In this document: positions 1 through 7,717 of the stretch, one piece after another | How positions within the stretch are numbered: position 1 is the first letter of the stretch | Layout of the letters: each line of letters opens with the position of its first letter | Assembly (NCBI GenBank): GCA_934271655.1 | Contig: CAKQRW010000022.1 | Location: 1 to 50,943, forward strand | Origin: an uncultured Bacteroidaceae bacterium | Lineage (GTDB): Bacteria; Bacteroidota; Bacteroidia; Bacteroidales; Bacteroidaceae | Direction of reading: 5' to 3' | Length of the DNA stretch: 50,943 nucleotides | Made by a program: the position numbers and the translations under genes | Notes under the pieces: model-generated | Told to the model about the DNA's origin: nothing | Databases searched by the model: none | The model's input: the letters and a program-made list of their open reading frames with translations, nothing else

Positions 1-46
1 ATTACAAAAAAACTCGCAAGTGAACACTTGCGAGTTTTTTTGTAAT
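1..46. terminator. Bidirectional intrinsic terminator, perfect palindrome
   Basis: Positions 1-22 and 25-46 are exact reverse complements around a two-base centre (AA). The GC-rich core CTCGCAAGTG pairs with CACTTGCGAG and is flanked by seven A on the left and seven T on the right, so it can stop transcription from either side. The gene it serves on the left lies outside the window. Confidence 0.8.
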
Positions 47-77
47 ATACAAGTCGGCTATTTTCGGATGCTTACGG

Positions 78-194
78 CACCACAAGCTGCTTGAAACCTG
101 CAGGGCACCTCCTATCGTATATCCCCTTTCTTTTATGTAGCCTGACACCACAAGCTGCTTGAAACCTGCAGGGCACCTCCTATCGTATATCCCC
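78..194. repeat. Two exact 49-bp direct repeats, 68-bp period
   Basis: Bases 78-126 and 146-194 are identical over 49 bp and are separated by 19 unrelated bases. Each copy begins CACCACAAGCTGCTTG and ends TATCGTATATCCCC. Their identity suggests a recent duplication or conversion. A 65-codon minus-strand frame crosses them, but the repeat and the absence of any family likeness argue against a gene. Two copies are too few to call a CRISPR. Confidence 0.85.
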
Positions 195-397
195 GTCATT
201 ATAGCTCATGGCACTGCCTTTGGCTATGTGAAGGAGCTGCTTATACGGGACTTCCCTATTATATGGGAGCGGCATTCTCCTACTATTATGAAATAATGAT
301 GCGCCATCGCCCTATGCCAGAAAAGGCTTTTATTTCATATTTATTATTCAAAGATAGTCTATTTTCACAGCAAAAGCATATTATACAGTTCTATGTA
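195..397. other. Intergenic stretch without recognised features
   Basis: Between the 49-bp repeats and the padR promoter I see no credible reading frame, RNA gene or strong hairpin. The sequence becomes AT-rich towards the promoter. Confidence 0.5.
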
Positions 398-428
398 TTG
401 CAAAGTATCCAAATAATGCATACATTTG
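398..428 (+). promoter_or_regulatory. Bacteroidota-type promoter of padR
   Basis: TTG at 398-400 is followed after 20 nt by TACATTTG at 421-428, matching the -33/-7 consensus of the primary sigma factor of Bacteroidota. It lies 30 bp before the padR start codon. PadR proteins often repress their own operon, so an operator may overlap it. Confidence 0.65.
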
Positions 429-458
429 CATTATAAAATAGTACTAAACTTGTGAACT

Positions 459-797
459 ATGAATGTAGACAACGTCAAATCGCAGATGAGAAAGGGCATG
501 CTTGAGTACTGCATCATGCTGTTGCTAAGCGAAAAGCCCTACTACACATCCGACATAATCAAGAGGCTCAAGGAAGCCAATCTGCTTGTGGTGGAAGGCA
601 CGCTTTACCCCCTTCTCACCCGTCTGAAGAACGCAGGCGCTCTCAGCTACGAATGGCAAGAAAGCACACAGGGCCCTCCACGAAAGTATTATACGCTTAC
701 AGACGAGGGACGTGAAGCTCTGAAACAGCTTGACTGCGCATGGAGCGAGATAGATAACACAGTAAACAACCTGAAGGGAAAGGACAGCTTACTCTGA
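459..797 (+). CDS. PadR-family transcriptional regulator
   Basis: This 112-residue protein is a compact winged-helix repressor. Residues 12-60 carry the PadR fold: MLEYCIMLLLSEKPYYTSD, a recognition region around RLKEANLLVVEGTLYPLL, then a wing with the motif GPPRKYYTLTDEGREAL. In PadR proteins the segment GTLYPLLTRL sits in the DNA-reading helix. The length is that of the small PadR subfamily with a single C-terminal dimerisation helix. It is followed 102 bp downstream by a PspC-domain membrane protein, a pairing often seen in Bacteroidales, so it probably controls that gene and itself in response to envelope or drug stress. The inducer is unknown. Confidence 0.9.
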   Translation: MNVDNVKSQMRKGMLEYCIMLLLSEKPYYTSDIIKRLKEANLLVVEGTLYPLLTRLKNAGALSYEWQESTQGPPRKYYTLTDEGREALKQLDCAWSEIDNTVNNLKGKDSLL

Positions 798-899
798 GGA
801 GAAAAGGCTACCGACATGGCTTCATACCTATAATCAGGGCACAGCATTTCCAGCACAAACGGGCCATGCCTGTTTCCCCAAAACACAACCAACATTCCT

Positions 900-2723
900 A
901 TGAAAAAAAACATTCAGATAAACATGTGCAACCGTCTGTATAACATAGACGAGGATGCTTACGAACTGCTCCAGCACTACATTGAGACTCTGCGCAACTA
1001 CTTTCGCCACCAAGAAAGCGGTGAAGAAATATCGACCGACATAGAGGAGCGCGTGGCTGAGTTGCTTGACGAGATCAAGGCCAACGGCACAGTGGCCATC
1101 ACTATCGACCATGTCCAGGACATCATCAAGCGCATCGGCGAACTTAAAGACATTGCCTCAGACGAAGACAGGGACAAAGCCAATAGCTTCCAGAACAGCG
1201 AAAGCCACGAAAGCAGCCAGCATGCCGAGACAGACTCTGCAAGCACCACGTCGGCCTTCTCCAGGTGGTGGAGCGGTCTGAAAGGAAAGAAATTTTACAG
1301 AGACACCAACCACAAGTTTCTCGCTGGCGTGCTGAGCGGATGCTCCAACTTCTTTGGCGGCGATGTGCTGATATGGCGACTGGCCTTCATTATCCTGACT
1401 TGCTGCAACTTTAACATGACATGGGGATTCACCCTGGATTTCTTCTATGCCATAAAGTTGACACCTATCATACTGTATGCAATAGTAGCCATACTTGCTC
1501 CAGTAGCCGTCACGCCAGAAGACCGTCTGCGAATGAAAGGGAAAGAAATCAATCCGCAGACACTATCCTCTGAAGTGTCCGACTACGCCAACGGCATCAA
1601 CGACCCTACACAAAAGAACGGGAACAATGACGCAAACGGATGCCTTGTGCAGTTTGCCAAAATCATAGGAAAGATGTTTTCGCTGTTTTTCATCGCTCTA
1701 GGCATTCTGCTGTTCATACCGTTACTACTCCTCATCATCACAGGCGTAGTCATAGCATGCGACCCCAGCATTATCATGTCGAATATAGACCACACAGTCC
1801 TGGAGTTTTACGACATCTATCCACAATACGTCTACATATTGGCTATAAGCATCCTGGCATTCCTGTTCATCCCTGCCTACTGCTCTCTGCATTGTCTGCT
1901 CAACATGCTTGGCAAGATTTCGCAGATGGGATTCTACCAGCGAGTGAGCTTGGTGCTGATGTGGCTGCTGAGCATAGTCCTCATCGTGGTATCGTCCGTC
2001 AAGACAGCCCAGTTTGACGACTACTTGGACAAGCGCAGAGAGACTGAATACCAGAAATGGCTTGATGCCCACAAACTCGACGGGACGCAGTTTTACACGC
2101 AAGAAGACTATGACTTCTTCAAGGAAGGCGGATGGAAGCTGCTGCGTGCCGAGAACAACCAAGACGATAGATGCACCTATGCAGGACAATACTTCACAGG
2201 CGAGACAGAGGTGAGGTATCTGGATGCCGCGCACGACGAATGGAGCGACGGCCCGCTGCTCTACCAAGCGGAGAAGACCGAGAAAGTGGAGTCTGGGGTC
2301 TACCGCCTCACAGCCATAGCAAGATGCGCCAAGAAAGGCTCAGGCGTGTTCATTTACGCTTGCAGCGATGAAGGCGCAGCAGCTACAACAGGAAAAGAGA
2401 CAGCACCTGTTGCTTTCAAGCGGCTGGCCGAAGTGCCCGACCGCGGCGACAAGAATGATGACATCGAGGCTACCGACGGAGAAGAAGCTGACGGCCTTAC
2501 AGCCAGAAACGACTCCATTTACATTTTGCACGGCAGCACTGGACTGTCAGGCCAACTGCCTTGCCTGTCTTACGGCTGGACTGTAATGACCATTGACAAT
2601 ATCGTCATCTCACACACCCAGACCATACATTATGGCGTGAGCACCGTACCTTCCTTTACAGGAAAGACATGTACGGCGGCATGGTTCTCTGCCACCAACT
2701 TCAAGCTGGACAGAATACGGTAA
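900..2723 (+). CDS. PspC-domain multi-pass membrane protein
   Basis: This 607-residue protein is unusually long for a PspC protein. Residues 1-90 form a soluble helical region (ELLQHYIETLRNYF, EERVAELLDEI). A charged Ser-rich linker follows, then a PspC domain at about 130-205 (KKFYRDTNHKFLAGVLSG, first membrane helices at 155-200). Further hydrophobic helices lie near 260-287, 310-330 and 349-367. Residues 370-607 are a polar, Cys-containing domain that I do not recognise. PspC proteins in other bacteria sense inner-membrane stress and act with a regulator; here the regulator is the upstream PadR gene. The start follows no clear ribosome site, which is normal here. The PspC assignment is firm; the role of the C-terminal domain is unknown. 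Confidence 0.8.
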   Translation: MKKNIQINMCNRLYNIDEDAYELLQHYIETLRNYFRHQESGEEISTDIEERVAELLDEIKANGTVAITIDHVQDIIKRIGELKDIASDEDRDKANSFQNSESHESSQHAETDSASTTSAFSRWWSGLKGKKFYRDTNHKFLAGVLSGCSNFFGGDVLIWRLAFIILTCCNFNMTWGFTLDFFYAIKLTPIILYAIVAILAPVAVTPEDRLRMKGKEINPQTLSSEVSDYANGINDPTQKNGNNDANGCLVQFAKIIGKMFSLFFIALGILLFIPLLLLIITGVVIACDPSIIMSNIDHTVLEFYDIYPQYVYILAISILAFLFIPAYCSLHCLLNMLGKISQMGFYQRVSLVLMWLLSIVLIVVSSVKTAQFDDYLDKRRETEYQKWLDAHKLDGTQFYTQEDYDFFKEGGWKLLRAENNQDDRCTYAGQYFTGETEVRYLDAAHDEWSDGPLLYQAEKTEKVESGVYRLTAIARCAKKGSGVFIYACSDEGAAATTGKETAPVAFKRLAEVPDRGDKNDDIEATDGEEADGLTARNDSIYILHGSTGLSGQLPCLSYGWTVMTIDNIVISHTQTIHYGVSTVPSFTGKTCTAAWFSATNFKLDRIR

Positions 2724-2801
2724 CTGGTTCGTGTGACACCTGCAAGGCATCAGCACAGACAGCCTTCCCACACTATCAAATGCGGCAACTGATTCGTGTG
2801 A
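2718..2801 (+). repeat. Stop-codon echo repeat behind the PspC gene
   Basis: The last codon and stop of the PspC gene (CGGTAACTGGTTCG onwards, 2718-2736) recur at 2783-2801 as CGGCAACTGATTCG onwards, 17 of 19 bases identical, 65 bp away. In the second copy the TAA has become CAA. It is one of five such arrangements in this window. Confidence 0.6.
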
Positions 2802-2814
2802 AATGCCACCATTG

Positions 2815-2850
2815 AAAGACGCGCATACGCTATGCGCGTCTTTTCGTTTT
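2815..2850 (+). terminator. Intrinsic terminator after the PspC gene
   Basis: AAAGACGCGCATA (2815-2827) and TATGCGCGTCTTT (2831-2843) pair perfectly around the loop CGC. They are followed by T-rich sequence ending in a run of T at 2846-2852. Confidence 0.85.
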
Positions 2851-3095
2851 TTTGAGAGCAGAACTTCCTTGGAATTGTGCCCCAAGTGCATCCCGAACGA
2901 TTCCCGAACCTTCTCACAATATTTTTGGGCTGACGACATAAGTTCTATGCTTAAAGAAAAATGGCACGAAGTCAATAACTTTCGAGGGCAGCGGAAAGCA
3001 CAAAAGCGGAGACGCTTACATCTGCAGACCATCACGACGACACGTCGCCGATGTTAAAAAGAACAAACTCAAATATCAAAAATCAGCACCTTCTC
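2851..3095. other. Intergenic stretch, no supported gene
   Basis: Between the terminator and the deoD promoter an 84-codon plus frame exists, but it starts inside the terminator hairpin and has no family likeness. A longer minus frame overlaps the PspC gene end. I see no RNA gene. Confidence 0.5.
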
Positions 3096-3126
3096 TTGCA
3101 TCCGCTGAAATATTTCCGTATATTTG
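3096..3126 (+). promoter_or_regulatory. Bacteroidota-type promoter of deoD
   Basis: TTG at 3096-3098 and TATATTTG at 3119-3126 are spaced by 20 nt, a full match to the -33/-7 consensus. The expected transcript start is about 80 nt before the deoD start codon. Confidence 0.7.
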
Positions 3127-3212
3127 CAACCTGTTAGATAACAGTCCCTCAAATGGAGGCTGCGCTAAAAAGAACAACAGACATCCATCAATCAACCTGA
3201 TAATACTCATTT

Positions 3213-3929
3213 ATGGCAACACCACACATCTCAGCCTCCAAGGGCGACTTCGCAAAGACAGTGCTCATGCCAGGCGACCCTCTGAGAGCTAAATACATAG
3301 CGGAAAACTTTCTTGAGTCACCCAAACTGGTGACATCCGTACGCAACGTGCTCGGATACACAGGACACTACAAAGGAAAGCCTGTGTCGGTGATGGCAAG
3401 CGGAATGGGCATGCCAAGCATCGGCATCTACTCATACGAGCTCTTTAGCGAGTATGGCGTGGAGAACATCATACGCATAGGGTCGGCCGGCAGCTACAAA
3501 GACTGGCTGAAGGTGATGGACGTGACGCTGGCAAAGACAGCCGTGAGCGAATCGTCATTTGCCAAGGTGCAGGGAGGATGCGAAGACACACACATAGAGC
3601 CAAGCTCCGAACTCAACAGCGCCATCATGGCCAAGGCGAAGGAGATGGGCATCAGCTGCAAGCTGAGCGTGGTGCACTCGAGCGATGTGTTCTACAGCGA
3701 CCCGTCGCAGGGCACATGGAAAGACATAGCTGAGAGGACAGGCTCTGACTGCGTGGAGATGGAGAGTTTTGCGCTCTTCCACAACGCCAACATGCTGGGC
3801 AAGCGCGCGGCATGCCTGCTGACCATCAGCGACTCGTTTGTCGACCACACCGAACTGACTGCCGAGGAGAGGCAGAACTCGTTCAAGGAGATGATGACAC
3901 TGGCTCTGGAAAGCGCCATCACGCTATAG
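3213..3929 (+). CDS. deoD: Purine nucleoside phosphorylase, DeoD type
   Basis: DeoD cleaves purine (deoxy)nucleosides with phosphate to the free base and (deoxy)ribose 1-phosphate, a cytoplasmic salvage step. The 238-residue length matches the E. coli enzyme (239). Family signatures are visible: PGDPLRAKYIAE near residue 20 (phosphate binding), ASGMGMPSIGIYSYEL near 62-77, VEMESFAL near 180 (ribose binding by Met-Glu) and TISDSF near 205, whose Asp is the general acid for the base. The C-terminal AEERQNSFKEMM is also typical. It has its own promoter, and the next gene begins 163 bp later. With hpt and adk in this window it covers purine salvage. Confidence 0.96.
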   Translation: MATPHISASKGDFAKTVLMPGDPLRAKYIAENFLESPKLVTSVRNVLGYTGHYKGKPVSVMASGMGMPSIGIYSYELFSEYGVENIIRIGSAGSYKDWLKVMDVTLAKTAVSESSFAKVQGGCEDTHIEPSSELNSAIMAKAKEMGISCKLSVVHSSDVFYSDPSQGTWKDIAERTGSDCVEMESFALFHNANMLGKRAACLLTISDSFVDHTELTAEERQNSFKEMMTLALESAITL

Positions 3930-4092
3930 CTCCAGCTTCTACACTTGCAAGAAGGCTCCACATGCAGCACCACATTCTGAAAGGATGCTATGGCGAGCCT
4001 TGGGCGTGAACAGACGTGAGCTATAATGACATACGGCACGACTCACGCAAAGTAACTTCAATGAATCCAACTGACTAAAAACATAAACTAAC

Positions 4093-6261
4093 ATGATCAA
4101 GACTATCACAGCTGGCACCCTGCTTGCGGCATGCGCCCTGACATCGTTTGCACAAGAGGACGTGACAGCCAAATACATCAAGAACGCTGACTTTGAGGTA
4201 AACTATCTCACATACTGGAAAAACACCGGCATGCAGATGCAGAACAACGCGTCTTTTCCAAAGAGCGGAGGTGTCTACGTGGAGAAGTGGACAAGCAAGG
4301 GCTCAAATGTAGGCACAGGCTCTCTGACACAGCAGATACTCCGTCTGCCACAGGGCAAGTACACTCTTAAGGCCATCGCACAAAACATACAGCAGGACTC
4401 GCCAGACAAAGCGCAGACAGGCGCAGAGATCTTCGCCGGCGACTCTACAGCAGCTGTCACCACACAGGGCGAGTACTCATTGGACTTCACGCACCTGCAC
4501 GGTGACATCACCATCGGGTTCAGACTGAAAAACGCCTCTGGCAACTATGCCTGCATAGACCACTTCCAGCTCTTCCGCAATGGCGACGCGTATGAGGGAG
4601 CGCAAGCTGACGACGAGGCCAAATACGCAGAGGAGGAGCAGGAGCTGAGAGAGCTGTATGCCAACGCCACAGGCAAAGTGCCGACGGTGACAGGCAGCGA
4701 CTATATCGCCATCGGCTCCACATTCGCCCTCGGACGCTCCACCATCACAAGCAATGGAAGCATCATAAAGGAAAAAGGCTACTGCTATTCCACGACCAAC
4801 GCCGAGCCTACTGTCTTTGACAGCAAATCGACTTACTACTGGTCGCACGAAGGCGCTATATACGTCATAGAGCCTCTGGAACCACAGACCACTTACTGGG
4901 TGCGCCCATATGTGATCACAAAAGACAACGTGGTGGCATACGGCGAACCTAAGTTCATATCAACTCTTCCCAAGCCCTCATGCACATGGACTTACGGCAA
5001 AGAGGGCTCTGATGAGCAGAACGCCAGAATAGTGCAGGCTGTAAGCAACGGCATACAGAACTACAACGACTGCTCGGCCATCAAGGGATTCAACCTGTCG
5101 GCCCACTATGTCTACGGAGCAGGAGCAGGAAGCGGCACTGCCGACTGCTCTTACGGCGGATACATGCGCATCAGCCAATCGTCCTCTTACCAGCGCACAG
5201 GCACCGTGCAGCATGAGTTCGCTCACGGTGTGGGAGTGGGCACCCGCAAAATATCCTATGGCATGGCAGAGATAGGCTCATACGACTATTCTGAACTTCA
5301 CAACTGGAGTTGGTTCGGACGCCGCGCCAACGACCTGGCCCAGTTCATAGAGAACTCAAAGGAGGTGCAGGTAGTGGGAGATGGCACACACTCATGGGTG
5401 TCGAACCTGAACGGACGCACCAACACACTCATCAACTACGGCATCAACGGAGCGCATGAGGACGACAACAGCCAGATACTCTACCGCTGCAACGCCATGA
5501 TGATAGAGGCCATGTGCGAGGACGGCCTCTGCCCTACATATTCCTACAGCTCAGGCATCCCGGCGTACACATGCATGTACATTCCAGGAAAGAAATACTA
5601 CCTGATGAACAAGAGCCAAGACGGAGGCCTCGGTGATGGACTCATCTACCAGCGTGACAGCAGGTCGGCTGGATGGAAGCCATTCATCACCGACGATGCT
5701 ATCACCGACGATGCGGCCTGGTATATCGAGTATCAGCCAGCCAGCGGTTGCTATGCTTTCCGCAACGCTGCGAGCGACAAGTATCTCACGCACAACGCTA
5801 CAGCCTCATCTATCAGCATGAAGACCACATCGAAGCCAAGCGCCACAGAGCTGTTCCAGCTCATACCTGACCGCACCGACGTGACTGTAGGCGCAGGCAA
5901 TGCCACCATCACCACCCACGGCTACTGGTTCGTGTGGAACGCTAACGGATGCAAGGCCATGAGGGCAAAGAACTTCAGCAATCTGACCCATTACGGCCAG
6001 GTGGCGCAGGAGAGCCTGAACTTCAAGACAGCAGCGGCAGAACAGCAGTGGATCATCATCAGCGAAGATGAGATAGGCAAGTACAAAGACGCCGCCATAG
6101 CCACAGGCATAGGTTGCATCAAGGTGAACGAAGCCACATCAGACGGCAAGACCGTGACCGGCATATACAACGCAAGCGGTGTCAAGGCCTCACAGACACA
6201 GAGCGGCATGAACATCATCAAGTATAGCGACGGAACAAGCAAAAAGATCTTTGTCAAGTAA
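4093..6261 (+). CDS. Secreted HExxH metal-peptidase-like protein with lectin-like domains
   Basis: This 722-residue protein opens with a signal peptide (cleavage likely after SFA, residue 20). A beta-sandwich resembling a carbohydrate-binding domain covers about 25-160 and an FN3-like domain about 190-300. A core at about 310-500 contains HEFAHGVGVGT (H374, E375, H378) and a later ELHNW (H403). A region with ricin-like character follows (YYLMNKSQDGG, YLTHNATASS) at about 510-650. The end (NASGVKASQTQSG ... KKIFVK) resembles a type IX secretion tail. HExxH is the zinc site of many metallopeptidases, but the metzincin third His is Thr384 here. A relative lies at 42849-46625. It sits 9 bp before a GH28 gene, so both probably act on the same extracellular plant or host glycan-protein. 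Peptidase activity is inferred. Confidence 0.75.
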   Translation: MIKTITAGTLLAACALTSFAQEDVTAKYIKNADFEVNYLTYWKNTGMQMQNNASFPKSGGVYVEKWTSKGSNVGTGSLTQQILRLPQGKYTLKAIAQNIQQDSPDKAQTGAEIFAGDSTAAVTTQGEYSLDFTHLHGDITIGFRLKNASGNYACIDHFQLFRNGDAYEGAQADDEAKYAEEEQELRELYANATGKVPTVTGSDYIAIGSTFALGRSTITSNGSIIKEKGYCYSTTNAEPTVFDSKSTYYWSHEGAIYVIEPLEPQTTYWVRPYVITKDNVVAYGEPKFISTLPKPSCTWTYGKEGSDEQNARIVQAVSNGIQNYNDCSAIKGFNLSAHYVYGAGAGSGTADCSYGGYMRISQSSSYQRTGTVQHEFAHGVGVGTRKISYGMAEIGSYDYSELHNWSWFGRRANDLAQFIENSKEVQVVGDGTHSWVSNLNGRTNTLINYGINGAHEDDNSQILYRCNAMMIEAMCEDGLCPTYSYSSGIPAYTCMYIPGKKYYLMNKSQDGGLGDGLIYQRDSRSAGWKPFITDDAITDDAAWYIEYQPASGCYAFRNAASDKYLTHNATASSISMKTTSKPSATELFQLIPDRTDVTVGAGNATITTHGYWFVWNANGCKAMRAKNFSNLTHYGQVAQESLNFKTAAAEQQWIIISEDEIGKYKDAAIATGIGCIKVNEATSDGKTVTGIYNASGVKASQTQSGMNIIKYSDGTSKKIFVK

Positions 6262-6270
6262 GAGAAGAGC

Positions 6271-7638
6271 ATGAAAAAAATACTATTAACACTGATGGCA
6301 TGCACAATGTTGTGCATGCCATCTTTCGCTAAGCACAAAGCCAAGGCCGAGCTGTGGCCAGACGGCACCCCCATCTCAGAGTGGTTTGGCAACAGCGACA
6401 CCGTGACTGTCTCGAAGTTGGGAAAGATGTACAAGGTCACCGACTACGGCGTGCTAAACGACGGAAGAACGCACACCAAAGAGCTGCAGGCGCTCATTGA
6501 CCATGCGGCAAGCGAAGGCGGCGGCGTGGTGGTGGTGCCAGAAGGGACATACATGACAGGCGCCATATTTTTCAGGCAGGGAGTGCACCTGCACGTGATG
6601 GACGGCGGAGTGCTGATGGGCAGCAATGACCCGAGCGACTACCCTATCATGAAGACACGCATGGAGGGGGAGACATGCCTCTATTACTCTGCCCTCATCA
6701 ACGCAGACAACCTGGACGGCTTCACCATTACTGGCAAAGGCACCATAGACGGCAACGGACTTACATACTGGAAACATTTCTGGGAGCGACGGAGCTGGAA
6801 CCCCAGGTGCACCAACAAAGACGAGCAACGACCAAGGCTTGTGTATGTGAGCAACTGCAAGAATGTGCAGATTGACGGTGTGAAACTGCAGAACTCTGCC
6901 TTCTGGACCACACATATATATAACAGCGAGAACGTGAAACTGCTGAGACTGCGCATCACCTCGCCAGCCGCTCCTGTCAAGGCTCCAAGCACAGACGCCA
7001 TCGACCTCGACGTAGTGAAAAACGTGCTGGTGAAGCATTGCTACATGAGCGTGAACGATGACGCGGTGGCCATCAAGGGAGGCAAAGGCCCTTATGCAGA
7101 CCACTGGAAGACAGAATATGCGGGCGTGGACATGGACAAGTATCCAGAGATGAAGGGCGACGGAGCCAACAGCAACATCATCATTGAGGACTGCGAATAC
7201 GGATTTTGTCACGGTTGCCTCACACTGGGCAGCGAGTCTGTGCACGACCGCAACATCATACTGAGGCGCATCAAAGTGACGGAGGCTACCAACCTGCTCT
7301 GGCTGAAGATGCGGCCCGACACCCCACAGCTCTACGAGTATGTCACCGTAGAGGACATCGACGGCGATGGCAAGAATTTCATCCTTGTGGCCCCTTGGAC
7401 ACAGTTCTACGACCTGAAGGGCAGAGAGACCGTGCCTATGTCATACTCAGACCACATAACCATGAGAAATATCAAGTTTGACTGCAACACGTTCTTCAAC
7501 GTGAAGCAAAGGGAAGACCAGTACCACCTTAGCAACTTCCGCTTTGAGAATCTGAGCATAAAAGCATCGCATGCAGATTTATTTGAGAGCTTTATTGAGA
7601 ATTTCGTCGTAAAAAACGTTAATATCGAAAAAAAATGA
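6271..7638 (+). CDS. Glycoside hydrolase family 28 (polygalacturonase-like), secreted
   Basis: GH28 enzymes hydrolyse pectic galacturonan or rhamnogalacturonan by inversion within a right-handed beta-helix. The 455-residue protein has a signal peptide (MKKILLTLMACTMLCMPSFA), an N-terminal strand region (YGVLNDGRTHTKELQALID, typical of family 28) and the active-site groups STDAID (D242), VNDDAVAIKGG (D263, D264) and CHGCLTLGSES (H314). The last basic motif is LKMR instead of the usual RIK, as in many bacterial members that act on modified or exo substrates. It is the second gene of a unit with the HExxH protein (9-bp gap). It has no sorting tail, so it is probably periplasmic. Confidence 0.9.
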   Translation: MKKILLTLMACTMLCMPSFAKHKAKAELWPDGTPISEWFGNSDTVTVSKLGKMYKVTDYGVLNDGRTHTKELQALIDHAASEGGGVVVVPEGTYMTGAIFFRQGVHLHVMDGGVLMGSNDPSDYPIMKTRMEGETCLYYSALINADNLDGFTITGKGTIDGNGLTYWKHFWERRSWNPRCTNKDEQRPRLVYVSNCKNVQIDGVKLQNSAFWTTHIYNSENVKLLRLRITSPAAPVKAPSTDAIDLDVVKNVLVKHCYMSVNDDAVAIKGGKGPYADHWKTEYAGVDMDKYPEMKGDGANSNIIIEDCEYGFCHGCLTLGSESVHDRNIILRRIKVTEATNLLWLKMRPDTPQLYEYVTVEDIDGDGKNFILVAPWTQFYDLKGRETVPMSYSDHITMRNIKFDCNTFFNVKQREDQYHLSNFRFENLSIKASHADLFESFIENFVVKNVNIEKK

Positions 7639-7717
7639 TAACTTTGCACGGTTTTCAGATAAACACCCAAACAACTTAATATTTAAAACAACCTAACATT
7701 GATTCTACCTCTTATTT

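Noticed and set aside
78..194. CRISPR array from the 49-bp repeats
   Set aside because: There are only two copies with a 19-bp spacer and no cas genes. The copies are longer and the spacer shorter than in known arrays.
2..199. 65-codon minus-strand frame at the window start
   Set aside because: It runs through the 49-bp repeats and the terminator palindrome and has no family likeness, so chance is more likely.
2803..3057. 84-codon plus-strand gene before deoD
   Set aside because: Its start lies in the left flank of the terminator hairpin, and there is no promoter or homology.
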